Origin: Duganella rivi
Lineage (GTDB): Bacteria > Pseudomonadota > Gammaproteobacteria > Burkholderiales > Burkholderiaceae_D
Assembly: GCF_009857435.1 (NCBI RefSeq)
Contig: NZ_WWCK01000008.1
Span: forward strand, 186,001-250,000
DNA length: 64,000 bases
Direction of reading: 5' to 3'
Position numbers and translations under genes: made by a program. Shown in pieces: positions 8,232 through 17,094 of the stretch. Within the stretch, counting starts at the first letter, position 1, and the number at the start of each line of letters is the position of its first letter. Below the pieces are notes generated by a model. That model ran no database searches. It saw only the letters and a program-made list of their open reading frames with translations, and was not told where the DNA came from.

Positions 8232-9893
8232 TCACGCTGCGGCGAGGGCGAGGCGAGGGCTGCTGCTGGCGGTGTTGCTGGTGCGGCGCGCGGCGGCGGT
8301 TGCAGCGCGTGCCGGACGCTCGGCAGCAGCAGCCGGCGTATCGGCCGCCAGCTTGAATACGCTGACTGCGGCCACCAGCGCTTGCGCTTGATCCTTGAGG
8401 CTGCTTGCAGCGGCGGCGGCTTCCTCGACCAGCGCGGCGTTCTGCTGGGTCATATCGTCCATTGCCAGCACGGCGGTGTTGACCTGGTCGATGCCTTCGC
8501 TTTGCTCGCGGCTGGCGTCGGCGATTTCGTGCATGATGTCCGCCACCTGGCCGACGCTGCCGACCACCTCCTGCATGGTGCGGCCGGCGCGGTCGGCCAG
8601 TTCGCTGCCTTGTTCCACTTGCGTGACCGAGTCGGCGATCAACTGTTTGATTTCCTTGGCGGCGGCCGCGCTGCGATGGGCCAGGTTGCGCACTTCCGTC
8701 GCCACCACGGCAAAGCCGCGTCCCTGTTCACCAGCGCGGGCGGCTTCGACGGCGGCGTTCAGCGCGAGGATGTTGGTCTGGAAGGCGATGGCGTCGATCA
8801 CGCCATTGATCTCGGCAATCTTGCACGAGCTTTGGCGTATGCCCGCCATGCGCTGCACCACGTCATGCACCACTTCGCCGCCACGGCTCGCGACGCTGCT
8901 GGCGGTGACGGCCAGTTCGTTGGCGCGGCGGGCGTGATCGGCGTTCTGGCGCACGGTGGCGGTCAGCTCTTCCATCGAGCTGGCGGTTTCTTCCAGCGCG
9001 CCGGCTTGGTGCTCGGTACGCACCGACAGGTCGGCGTTGCCGTTGGCGATTTCGCCCGATGCCACGCCGATGGTTTCGGAGGTGGTGCGCACGTGGCTGA
9101 CCAGTTCGGCCAGGCGGCCGGTCATTTGTTCCAGCGCGGTCAGCAGCAGGCCGGTTTCATCCTTGGCGGTGGTCTTGGTGATCACGCTGAGGTCGCCGCC
9201 AGCTACGCGCTGCGCCATCTGCACGGCTTGCTGCAAAGGGCGGGTAATCGAGGTCGAGATCAGCCACGAGCAGACCGCCACGAACAGCACCATCAGCACG
9301 GTCAGCACGGTCATCAGGCTGCGGCTGCTGGCGTAGGTCTCCTCGATGCCGGCCGCCATCACCTGGATGTGGCGGCGCTGCTCGTCTTGCAGCGCTTGCA
9401 GGGTGTTGCCGTAGGCGATGGCGGCTGGCTTGAATTGCTGTTCCAGCACCTGATCCGCCTCGGCCGCCTTGCCGTCCTTCTTCAGTTGAATGGCCTGGTT
9501 GCGCAGGGCCATGTAGTTCTTGCGCACGGTCAGCAGTTGCTGCCACAGCTGCTTCTCTTCCGGGGTGTCGATGTGCTGCTCGATTTGCTGTTGCAGCGCG
9601 TTGGAGAGCCGCGTCGATTCGGCCACTTCGTCGGCAAAGAAGGCAGCCAGGCTGCTGTCGTTGTTCTTGACGATGGCGAGGTTGCGGCGGATGCCGGCGT
9701 AGACGATGCGGTTCCAGTCGCTGACCAGGCGCTCGGTAGCCAGCGGTTCGTCCAGCAGCTCGCGGCTGGCATCGGCCACCGCGCTCAGGCGCGACAGCGC
9801 CACGCCGACGGCCAGTAAGGCGCACAGCAGGAGTACAGCGAAACCCATCAGCAGGCGCTTGGCAATGCTCAGTTTGCTTAGTATCGACATCAT
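8232..9893 (-). CDS. Methyl-accepting chemotaxis protein (4HB-HAMP-MCP signal)
   Basis: A 553-residue chemoreceptor. TM1 is at about residues 14-34 (LLMGFAVLLLCALLAVGVAL), followed by a helical periplasmic ligand-binding region of about 155 residues resembling four-helix-bundle sensors, TM2 (VLTVLMVLFVAVCSWLIS), a HAMP domain, and a long signalling coiled coil. The hairpin tip is canonical, with IAFQTNILALNAAVEAARAG, the contact site for CheA and CheW. The Ala/Arg-rich C-terminal tail has no obvious CheR-binding pentapeptide. The periplasmic binding protein starts 4 bases after its stop, suggesting receptor and soluble ligand-binding subunit act together. The ATG follows GAGGAGA, a good ribosome-binding site. 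Confidence 0.95.
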   Translation of the reverse strand: MMSILSKLSIAKRLLMGFAVLLLCALLAVGVALSRLSAVADASRELLDEPLATERLVSDWNRIVYAGIRRNLAIVKNNDSSLAAFFADEVAESTRLSNALQQQIEQHIDTPEEKQLWQQLLTVRKNYMALRNQAIQLKKDGKAAEADQVLEQQFKPAAIAYGNTLQALQDEQRRHIQVMAAGIEETYASSRSLMTVLTVLMVLFVAVCSWLISTSITRPLQQAVQMAQRVAGGDLSVITKTTAKDETGLLLTALEQMTGRLAELVSHVRTTSETIGVASGEIANGNADLSVRTEHQAGALEETASSMEELTATVRQNADHARRANELAVTASSVASRGGEVVHDVVQRMAGIRQSSCKIAEINGVIDAIAFQTNILALNAAVEAARAGEQGRGFAVVATEVRNLAHRSAAAAKEIKQLIADSVTQVEQGSELADRAGRTMQEVVGSVGQVADIMHEIADASREQSEGIDQVNTAVLAMDDMTQQNAALVEEAAAAASSLKDQAQALVAAVSVFKLAADTPAAAAERPARAATAAARRTSNTASSSPRLALAAA

Positions 9894-10072
9894 ATTCTCC
9901 TCAGAAGTGGGACAACCGTGGAGATCAGGCTAGCATCCTCGCCTGAGGCAAAAGATGGCCGAGTCGACAAGCTTTTTCGCTGCCCGCGCAATTTCCCTAT
10001 GAAATCGCGCCGCACCCCGCCCAACCCGTTCGAATAGATCGAAGGGTTGCAGCGGATTAATGAAACGACGTC

Positions 10073-11134
10073 TCAGGGCAGGGGCAGGTCGAGCAGGCGG
10101 TCGTCATTGGGCTTGGGCGCACCGCGGCCGTCGGTGTTGTTGGTGAGGAGGTAGAGGCGGTTGCCAGGAGCCGCCACGACGTCGCGCAGGCGGCCGAATT
10201 CTTTGACGTAGAACTCGGTCGAGGTGCCGGTCGCGCTGAGCGGGATTTTGCGCAGGCGTTCGCCGCGCAGGTTGGCGATGTAGAGGTTGCCGCCGCTGAT
10301 GGCAATGCCGCTCGGGCTGGCCTCCGAGGTCGGCCATTGCTGTAGCGGGTCGATGTACTTGGCGTTGTTGGCCTTGCCTTCCACTTCGGGCCAGCCGTAG
10401 TTGCCGCCGGCCTTGATGAGGTTGAGCTCGTCCCACGTGTTTTCGCCGAACTCGGATGCGTACATGCTGCCGTCCGCCGCCCACGCGATGCCCTGCACGT
10501 TGCGGTGGCCGTAGCTGTAGACATAGGAGCCACTGAATGGATTGTTGGACGGCACCTTGCCATCAGGCGTCATGCGCAGGATTTTGCCGGCCAGCGAGTT
10601 CAAGTCCTGCGAACGGCTGCCTACGCCCGCATCGCCGGTGCTGGCGTACAGCATGCCGTCCGGGCCGAAGGCGAGGCGGCCGCCGTTGTGGTTGCTGCGC
10701 GAGGGGATGCCGCCCAGTAGCAGCTGCGCCGCGCCCAGGCGCGCACTCGTGCCGGAGCCGGTCAGCGGATAGCGTTCGATGCGGTTCTCGGCGCCGGCAG
10801 TGAAGTAGGCGTACAAATAGCCGTCGCGCACGGCAATCCCGAGCAGGCCGCCTTCACTGCTGCCGTTGACGCCGGCAATGGTGGCGATGCTGCTGGTGCT
10901 GCCGTTGTCGCTCACGGCAAGGATGCGCGCCGTGCCGCGCTCGCTGATCAGCGGGGTAGTACCATGAAACGCAATCGACCACGGCGCTTGCAAGCCAGTA
11001 GCCACCACCAGCGGGCCGGACGGCGTGGGAATAATGGGCGGGATCGGCGAGCCGCCCCCTGCGGAACCCGAATCCGATCCCCCGCCGCAGCCGGCGAGGC
11101 TGAATAACAGCAACAAGCTTGCCTTGTTCAACAT
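10073..11134 (-). CDS. PQQ-dependent sugar dehydrogenase-type lipoprotein
   Basis: A 353-residue protein of the soluble glucose/aldose-sugar dehydrogenase (GSDH) family, a six-bladed beta-propeller that oxidises sugars with PQQ. It has a lipobox, LLFSLAGCGGGSDSG, so it should be lipid-anchored after export. Propeller landmarks are VVATGLQAPWSIAFH near the N-terminus, SNHNGGRLAFGPDGMLYAST in the middle, YGHRNVQGIAW, and FGENTWDELNLIKAGGNYGWP towards the end. AGGGAGAA precedes the ATG. No PQQ biosynthesis genes are in the window. It stands alone, 73 bases from the next gene. Some family members lack proven activity, so the substrate is open. Confidence 0.88.
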   Translation of the reverse strand: MLNKASLLLLFSLAGCGGGSDSGSAGGGSPIPPIIPTPSGPLVVATGLQAPWSIAFHGTTPLISERGTARILAVSDNGSTSSIATIAGVNGSSEGGLLGIAVRDGYLYAYFTAGAENRIERYPLTGSGTSARLGAAQLLLGGIPSRSNHNGGRLAFGPDGMLYASTGDAGVGSRSQDLNSLAGKILRMTPDGKVPSNNPFSGSYVYSYGHRNVQGIAWAADGSMYASEFGENTWDELNLIKAGGNYGWPEVEGKANNAKYIDPLQQWPTSEASPSGIAISGGNLYIANLRGERLRKIPLSATGTSTEFYVKEFGRLRDVVAAPGNRLYLLTNNTDGRGAPKPNDDRLLDLPLP

Positions 11135-11206
11135 GATCGTTCTCCCTGCGTAATGGCTGCATTATCGGCCGCAGCGGCGGCGGACGCCGCACGGTAGGAG
11201 AATGCC

Positions 11207-12127
11207 TCAGCGCGTGGTCAGCGTCGGCCAGACCGCTTCCGGCACGCGCATGGCCTCGGCCAGATAGTTCACCATGGAGGCGACTTTGGCCGAAACGGTC
11301 GAATGCTGGTAGTACACCGCATGCACGGGCTTGTATTTTTCCACCGTCAGGTGCGGCAGCACTTCCACCAGCCGTCCCTCGGCCACGTCCACCGCCGTCA
11401 TGAAGTCGGACATGCTCATGATGCCCATGCCTTGCAGCGCAAGCTGGCGCAAGGTTTCGCCGCTGGGCGAGGACACGGTCGGCGTGATCTGCACCGGCTT
11501 GCCGTCGGGATGCAGCAACGGCCATTGATTCAAAATTTCCGGCTCGCTGAAGCCCAGCAGCTCGTGCCGCGACAAGTCCGCCACGCTTTGCGGCACGCCG
11601 TAGCGGGCAAGGTAGCCTGGGCAGGCCGTCAGGCGGATGCGGGTGCGGCCCAGCAAGCGGCTGTACAGCGTGGAGTCTTTCAATTCGCCGATGCGGATCG
11701 CCATGTCCACGCGCCGTTCCAGCAAGTCGATAAAGCCCTCGTTGCTGCTGAGCTTGAGCTCGACCTTGGGATGCAGGCTGCGATAGCCGGGCATCAGGGG
11801 CACCATCACGTGCAGCATGAAAGGCGTGACCGCATCCACCCGCAGCGGCCCGGATAACTCGCCGCGCCGCTCCATCATGCGCTCCTCGGCGCTGCGCACC
11901 GATTCGACGATATGGCGGGCGTCCTTGATGAAGGCGTGGCCCTCGTCGGTCAGATCGAGCCGGCGCGTGGTTCGGCGCAGCAGCGAGGTTTGCAGTTTCT
12001 CCTCCAGCCGCGCCAGCAGGCGGCTGATGGACGACACCGGCTGCTCAAGGCGCTCGGCCGCCGCTGTCAGCGAACCGGTGTCCACCACCGCCAGGAATAC
12101 CGAAAGCTCATCGAGGGCAAGTTTCAT
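11207..12127 (-). CDS. LysR-family transcriptional regulator
   Basis: A 306-residue LysR-type regulator: wHTH with SLTAAAERLEQPVSSISRLLA at about residues 17-37, then an effector-binding domain of the CrgA/DsdC-like LTTR group, judged by RLTACPGYLARYGVPQ. It is divergent from an MFS efflux gene with 101 bases between the starts. This is the usual layout for autoregulation and control of the transporter, so the MFS gene is the inferred target. The intergenic DNA contains ATTATGCG and ATAATGCG repeats about 33 bases apart, which could be the binding region. Confidence 0.93.
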   Translation of the reverse strand: MKLALDELSVFLAVVDTGSLTAAAERLEQPVSSISRLLARLEEKLQTSLLRRTTRRLDLTDEGHAFIKDARHIVESVRSAEERMMERRGELSGPLRVDAVTPFMLHVMVPLMPGYRSLHPKVELKLSSNEGFIDLLERRVDMAIRIGELKDSTLYSRLLGRTRIRLTACPGYLARYGVPQSVADLSRHELLGFSEPEILNQWPLLHPDGKPVQITPTVSSPSGETLRQLALQGMGIMSMSDFMTAVDVAEGRLVEVLPHLTVEKYKPVHAVYYQHSTVSAKVASMVNYLAEAMRVPEAVWPTLTTR

Positions 12128-12228
12128 TTTTCCATTTCCGGCAAAAGTATTTTGAAGATTATGCGCTTTATTTGGGAAAGTTGCCGACCCATAATGCGTT
12201 CATCAGAACTCTCACTTGGCGAACAAAA

Positions 12229-13434
12229 ATGAATACCGCTACTACCTCAGAACGCAGCGCCGCCTTGCCCTTGCTGGCATTGGCGATCGGCGCTTTCGGC
12301 ATCGGCACCACCGAGTTTGGCCCGATGGGCATGTTGTTGTCCATTGCACAAGGCGTCAACGTTTCGATTCCCACCGCCGGCTTGCTGGTATCGGCTTACG
12401 CGATCGGCGTCACCATCGGTGCGCCGTTCATGACCCTGCTGCTGGCGCGCTGGCCGCGCCGTAAAGCGCTGATCGCCCTGATGGCGATTTTCACCGTTGG
12501 CAACCTGCTGTCGGCCTTTGCTCCCGGCTATGCCAGCCTGATGGCGGCGCGCGTCATCACCAGCCTGACCCACGGCGCCTTCTTCGGTATCGGCTCGGTG
12601 GTGGCGGCCAACCTGGTGCCGCGTGAAAAGCAAGCGAGCGCCGTCGCTGCCATGTTCCTCGGCCTGACCATCGCCAACATCGGCGGCGTGCCGGCCGCGA
12701 CCTGGCTGAGCGACGCCATGGGCTGGCGCGAATCGTTCGGCGCCATCGGCGCGCTGGGCGTGCTGGCCATGGCCGCATTGCTGATGTTCCTGCCGCAAGG
12801 CAGCGCCGGCCAGGCGCCGAACGTGCGCAAGGAACTGAAAGTGCTGCTGCAACCGGTGGTGCTGCAAGGCTTGCTGACCACCGTGCTGGCTTCGGGCGCG
12901 ACCTTTGCGCTGTACACCTACATCAATCCGGCGTTGCAAGCGTTCACCCACGCCACGCCGGGCTTCATCACCGCCATGCTGGCGCTGATCGGTATTGGTT
13001 TCACCATCGGTAACTCGGTGGGCGGCAAACTGGCGGATCGCTCGATCAATGCCACGCTGATCGGCTTCATGCTGCTGGAAGCGGTGGCGATGATCGCCTT
13101 CCCATGGCTGGCCAAAACGCCGGCCGGCGCCGCAGTTGGCTTGCTGGTGTGGGGCATTGCCGCCTTCGCGCTGGTGCCGCCGGTGCAGATGCGCGTGATG
13201 CGCGCCGCCACCGATGCGCCGGGCCTGGCTTCGTCGGTCAACATCGGCGCCTTCAATCTGGGTAACGCGATTGGTGCAGCGCTGGGTGCGGTGGTGCTGA
13301 ATGCCCACCTCGGCTATGCGGCAGTGATGTATGCCGGCGCCGGCCTGACCGTGCTGGCCCTGGCGCTGGTGGTATGGGGCGCAATGCAAAAAAACCCGCG
13401 CAGAGCCGGGGCTCTGGCGGGCGAAATTACCTAA
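12229..13434 (+). CDS. MFS transporter, DHA1/AraJ-like efflux permease
   Basis: A 401-residue inner-membrane protein with about 12 hydrophobic segments. The start at 12229 (MNTATTSERSAALPLLALA) puts the first membrane helix close to the N-terminus; an earlier start would add 19 polar residues without a better ribosome site. The N-terminal GAFGIGTTEFGPMGML and the loop ARWPRRKALI between helices 2 and 3 are typical of the DHA1 arabinose-efflux-permease group, which exports drugs or sugars with proton antiport. The substrate cannot be read from sequence. Control by the divergent LysR gene is likely. Confidence 0.92.
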   Translation: MNTATTSERSAALPLLALAIGAFGIGTTEFGPMGMLLSIAQGVNVSIPTAGLLVSAYAIGVTIGAPFMTLLLARWPRRKALIALMAIFTVGNLLSAFAPGYASLMAARVITSLTHGAFFGIGSVVAANLVPREKQASAVAAMFLGLTIANIGGVPAATWLSDAMGWRESFGAIGALGVLAMAALLMFLPQGSAGQAPNVRKELKVLLQPVVLQGLLTTVLASGATFALYTYINPALQAFTHATPGFITAMLALIGIGFTIGNSVGGKLADRSINATLIGFMLLEAVAMIAFPWLAKTPAGAAVGLLVWGIAAFALVPPVQMRVMRAATDAPGLASSVNIGAFNLGNAIGAALGAVVLNAHLGYAAVMYAGAGLTVLALALVVWGAMQKNPRRAGALAGEIT

Positions 13435-13447
13435 GGAGTAAAGCAGT

Positions 13448-15373
13448 TTAGAACGTCAGTGCCGGGAAGCCGGTGATGTAGCCGACTGCCGCGCCGTAAC
13501 GGTCGCGGTAGTTGGCGCGAATCAGCGGATCGAGCGTGGCCTGCACCTTGCCGTGCAGCGCGGTTTCCCAATCGCCCGGGTGCTGGAAGTTGCTCATGAT
13601 GTAGGCGAAGCCGTTGATGTCGTCTACCGCGTGCAAGCCGGTCGATTCGGCGCCCGACGGCGTCGACAAGATGCGGGTCAGCGCCTTGGTATCAACGTTG
13701 TAGGCCCACAGGAAGTTGTTGACGTGGGTGCCGCTGTCCTCGCCCACGAACAGGGTGCGCAGCTTTTCCGAGAACTTGATGTTGTCCGGGTTGGCCACCT
13801 TGTCCGGGTTGGCCAGGTTGCCCAGCGCATCGGCGGTTTTCAAGTCTTCGCTCAGCAGGGCAGGCACGGCGGCCATGTCGACCGGCACCCATTCGCTATT
13901 GATGGCGGCGCCGCTGTCGTCCACTTGGCCACCCTTCATATTCAGCGCATACACCGCGCCGGCGCTCGGGCCTTTGATCGAGATGCCGCCCGAACCGTTG
14001 GTCATGGCCGAACCGATGGCCGCAATCGCCGAGTAGGCAATCTTGTCCTTGGCGTTGACGGTGGTGCCTTCCATTTTGGTGAAGCCCATGCTGCCGCCTT
14101 TGAAGGCTGCGTAGCGGTGGGTTTCGAGGAAGGCCGCGGCCTTCTCCATGCCCGGCACGATCTTGATCCAGTTGAATTTGCCGTTGAACGGAATCTTGGT
14201 GTAAGACGCATCCGATGGATCGGCGGTCTTCACGTCCATGATGTCGGCGGCTTTCAGCTTGTCGGCCAGCGCCTTGATTTCAGCGGAGGTCGCGCTGCCC
14301 AGCTTGACCCACGACAGCGTGGCCGAGCCGCCGTTGTCGGTGGTTTTCTGATTCCATTTGGCGACGTACAAGGTGCCGCTCGACAGATCCTTGGCCTTGT
14401 CGGCCACGAACATGAACAGGCCGCCGTTGGTGGCGTCGTCGCCCATCAGGGTGGTGCGTTCGTCCGGCATCACTTGCACCAGTTCGTGCGAGATGCGGCC
14501 CAGGCAGTAGTGCTTCTTGCACGAGCCGGTGCCGTCCGGGTTGACGGTGATTTCCGGCAGGTGGCCGTAGTGGTAAGGGTTGGCCTTGGTGGCGTCGCCG
14601 TACAGATTGGTGCTGAAGTTGGCGAACTGGGTGTTGCTGGCGATGGTGGTCGCGTCCGGCTCGTACTCTTCGCTCGACAGGTGGGTATTCCACGGCGAGC
14701 GGCTGGCGCCGCAGGTGATCCACAGGCCGTTGGCCGGGCTGGTGTCGACGTTGTGGTACTTCACCAGGGTCAGCGCGCCGGTGGTCTTGTCCTGATCCAG
14801 CGTCAGGATGGCGATCGGCGACGGCAGCATGCCGTACACCGAGTCGCCCTTGACGTTGCGGGTGGTGTATTCGAATTGCACCACGGCGAACACGGCGTTG
14901 CCCTTGATGTTAGGCACGGTGGTCGAGGCCAGTTTCAGCAGCGAGGTGCCGTCCGGTGCGTCGGAGAAGAACTGGCGCTGGCCGGCATCGGTCTTGTCCA
15001 GGATCGGCTTGTTGTTGATGTCCCAGTAGCCGCCGGCCAGGATGGTGCCGCCGCTGCCGTTCGGCACTTGCGCGCCGGTGATGAAGAAGGTTTGGTAAGC
15101 GAGGTTGTACGGCACGCTCTTGCCGTCCGAGTACAGCGCCTGCATGGCCGAGGCCACGGTGGTGGTGGCCATTTGCGGCGCATTGGCCAGCGAAGGCGCG
15201 GCCATGCCGGAGAAGCTGACCGACATCAGCTGTGCGGCCGGCTGGGCGGTATCGCCGCCGCCGCAAGCGGCCAGCAGCGCGGCAGTAGCGCTGCCGCCGG
15301 CCAGCGGCAGCAATGGCGCGCCGGACAAGAATTTGAGGAGGCTGCGACGGGAGGAATCAAGTTGCTCGGTCAT
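13448..15373 (-). CDS. PhoX-family phosphatase (DUF839), Tat lipoprotein
   Basis: A 641-residue exported protein of the PhoX/DUF839 family, Ca/Fe-dependent alkaline phosphatases of the periplasm. The N-terminus has a twin-arginine motif, SRRSLLKFL, followed by a hydrophobic stretch ending in a lipobox, LLAACGGGD, so it is probably a Tat-exported lipoprotein. Landmarks include WITCGASRSPWNTHLSSEEYEPD, GHLPEITVNPDG, GRISHELVQVMPDERT and LFVGEDSGTHVNN, matching the metal-site strands of this beta-propeller family. It ends 13 bases from the convergent MFS gene. No Pho box was identified upstream. Related proteins include ones of unknown function, so phosphate release is a family inference. Confidence 0.88.
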   Translation of the reverse strand: MTEQLDSSRRSLLKFLSGAPLLPLAGGSATAALLAACGGGDTAQPAAQLMSVSFSGMAAPSLANAPQMATTTVASAMQALYSDGKSVPYNLAYQTFFITGAQVPNGSGGTILAGGYWDINNKPILDKTDAGQRQFFSDAPDGTSLLKLASTTVPNIKGNAVFAVVQFEYTTRNVKGDSVYGMLPSPIAILTLDQDKTTGALTLVKYHNVDTSPANGLWITCGASRSPWNTHLSSEEYEPDATTIASNTQFANFSTNLYGDATKANPYHYGHLPEITVNPDGTGSCKKHYCLGRISHELVQVMPDERTTLMGDDATNGGLFMFVADKAKDLSSGTLYVAKWNQKTTDNGGSATLSWVKLGSATSAEIKALADKLKAADIMDVKTADPSDASYTKIPFNGKFNWIKIVPGMEKAAAFLETHRYAAFKGGSMGFTKMEGTTVNAKDKIAYSAIAAIGSAMTNGSGGISIKGPSAGAVYALNMKGGQVDDSGAAINSEWVPVDMAAVPALLSEDLKTADALGNLANPDKVANPDNIKFSEKLRTLFVGEDSGTHVNNFLWAYNVDTKALTRILSTPSGAESTGLHAVDDINGFAYIMSNFQHPGDWETALHGKVQATLDPLIRANYRDRYGAAVGYITGFPALTF

Positions 15374-15532
15374 GTGTGGCTACCTTGTGATGGTTTGATG
15401 GCGGCCGCAATCTTATCGGGAAGGTATGACAGGGCTGTGACACGCTGATTGGTAACAAACTTATTCAGCGCGGGCGCAGGCCCGGGAAAAGGGCTATATT
15501 GTTCGCATCTACTATTGCGAAGGAGTCGCATC

Positions 15533-16015
15533 ATGCGCCTGATGAAAAATACCGTGCTGGCGGCATTGCTGGCGTCCAGCGCCGCGTGGGCGCAAGTGTC
15601 GGTCACCTACGTCAAGCCGGACGATTACACCGACGTGCCGCGCAGCGTCATCGAGCGCGAGCGCACGCTCAAGGAATTCACCGAGTATTTCAAGACGCTC
15701 AATAAGAAGCTGCCCGCCGGGCAGGAGTTGAAGATCGAGGTGCTGGACATTGACCTCGCCGGCCGTCTGTACCCGCGCCGCGCCGGTGACGATATCCGCA
15801 TCCTGAACGGCGGCGCCGACTGGCCGCACGTCCATCTCAAGTACACACTGGAGCAGGACGGCCAGGTGCTGCGCAGCGGCGACGAGCAATTGTCGAACAT
15901 GATGTACCAAGGCCGCGTGGGCGGCTACTCGGACAGCGATCCGCTGCGCTATGAAAAGCAAATGCTGGACGACTGGTTCAACAAGGCCATCGTGCCGAAA
16001 GTGGCCAAGCGTTAA
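15533..16015 (+). CDS. Exported DUF3016 protein
   Basis: A 160-residue protein starting at the ATG at 15533, seven bases after AAGGAG. It has a signal peptide (NTVLAALLASSAAWA) and a mature domain of the DUF3016 type: VTYVKPDDYTDVP, then a polar region with VLDIDLAGRLYPRR and a C-terminal YEKQMLDDWF. The family is periplasmic and of unknown function. Its stop codon overlaps by four bases with the stop of the convergent thioesterase gene. Confidence 0.85.
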   Translation: MRLMKNTVLAALLASSAAWAQVSVTYVKPDDYTDVPRSVIERERTLKEFTEYFKTLNKKLPAGQELKIEVLDIDLAGRLYPRRAGDDIRILNGGADWPHVHLKYTLEQDGQVLRSGDEQLSNMMYQGRVGGYSDSDPLRYEKQMLDDWFNKAIVPKVAKR

Positions 16016-16455
16016 TCGGCGCGGTTCACCTTCGGGAACTTGGCCAGGAACTCCGGCGGCATCGGGGTGACCTGGCTGCTCTTGTAGTTGAAGAAGACAA
16101 AGCCATACTTGGCCATCGCCACCAGCTTGCCGTCGCGCGGGCGGGTGATGCGGAAGATGATGTCGCCGCCGTACTGGTTGAAATCCATCACGCCCACTTC
16201 AAACACCAGCTGGTCGCGCGCATGCGCCTCGGCGCGGTAGGTGGTGGCCAGGTCGGTGATGATGATGCCGACGCCGTCCGCCCCGGTCTCCTGCACGCCG
16301 TAGTCGTACAAGAAGCGCGCCCGCGCTTCCGAGATCATGGAAATCATCGAGTCGTTGCCGAGGTGGTTGGCGCCATTGATATCGGTCACGCGCACCGTCA
16401 GCTGGGTGGAGAAAATAAACAACTCGTCGGGGAAATCCAGTTTCAAACGCGCCAT
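16012..16455 (-). CDS. Acyl-CoA thioesterase, hotdog fold
   Basis: A 147-residue single-hotdog protein of the 4-hydroxybenzoyl-CoA thioesterase/YbgC-like group. Residues 1-140 fit the fold, with VRVTDINGANHLGNDSM near the start of the central helix (the Asp-x-Asn-Gly-His region) and HARDQLVFEVGVMDFNQYGG in the sheet. These enzymes hydrolyse acyl-CoA thioesters in the cytoplasm. The start at 16455 (MARLKLDFPDEL) is chosen over a longer frame whose extra 31 residues look non-coding. The substrate is unknown. Confidence 0.85.
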   Translation of the reverse strand: MARLKLDFPDELFIFSTQLTVRVTDINGANHLGNDSMISMISEARARFLYDYGVQETGADGVGIIITDLATTYRAEAHARDQLVFEVGVMDFNQYGGDIIFRITRPRDGKLVAMAKYGFVFFNYKSSQVTPMPPEFLAKFPKVNRAD

Positions 16456-16574
16456 GGTGCTGTTCCTGATGTGTGATCCCAACATTTTAACGCACCCGCA
16501 ATAGCCCTTTAGTGGTACGACCGCGGCCTTGATACTGTGTAGTATCAAAGGTATCTACCATGAAAGGATGCGCG

Positions 16575-17039
16575 ATGATCTACGGTCTTACCTATTTGGG
16601 CGTGATCCATACCCTCATCAGCCTGGTGGCGGTTGCTGCGGCAATCATCGCCTTCGTGCGCGATGGCGCCATCCATCCCCACAACACGCTGGGCAAGGTC
16701 TACATCTGGACGACGGTGCTGACTTGCCTGACCGGCTTCGGTATTTTTCAACATGGCGGTTTCGGCAAGCCGCACGCGCTGGGCATCATTACCTTGCTGG
16801 TGCTGCTGGCGGCGTGGAAAGTCAAGTCGGTCAAGGTCTCTACCGTTTTATATACGCTGACGTTTTTGTTCCACATGATCCCGGCCGTGACCGAGACCAC
16901 CACCCGCCTGCCGCTGGGCGCGCCGCTGCTGGCAGATGCTGAAGCGCCCGAGTTGAAGGCCATTACCGGCGTGATGTTCCTGATCTTTTTGGCCGGCGTG
17001 ACTTTGCAGCTACGGCGCTTGAAAGCGCAGGGAAAATAG
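16575..17039 (+). CDS. Small integral membrane protein
   Basis: A 154-residue protein with four hydrophobic segments: YLGVIHTLISLVAVAAAIIAF, VYIWTTVLTCLTGFGIF, ALGIITLLVLLAAW and a C-terminal GVMFLIFLAGVTLQL. The segment HPHNTLGKVYIW between helices one and two resembles the HRxLGxxY loop of DUF2306-like heme/quinone-type membrane proteins, but I cannot place it securely. The ATG at 16575 has AAAGGA seven bases upstream, better than the ATG at 16560. No function is proposed. Confidence 0.8.
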   Translation: MIYGLTYLGVIHTLISLVAVAAAIIAFVRDGAIHPHNTLGKVYIWTTVLTCLTGFGIFQHGGFGKPHALGIITLLVLLAAWKVKSVKVSTVLYTLTFLFHMIPAVTETTTRLPLGAPLLADAEAPELKAITGVMFLIFLAGVTLQLRRLKAQGK

Positions 17040-17094
17040 ATGCAATTGGTACATTTCTATGTCACCATGCATGCTAGCCTTTACAGGAGCGAGC

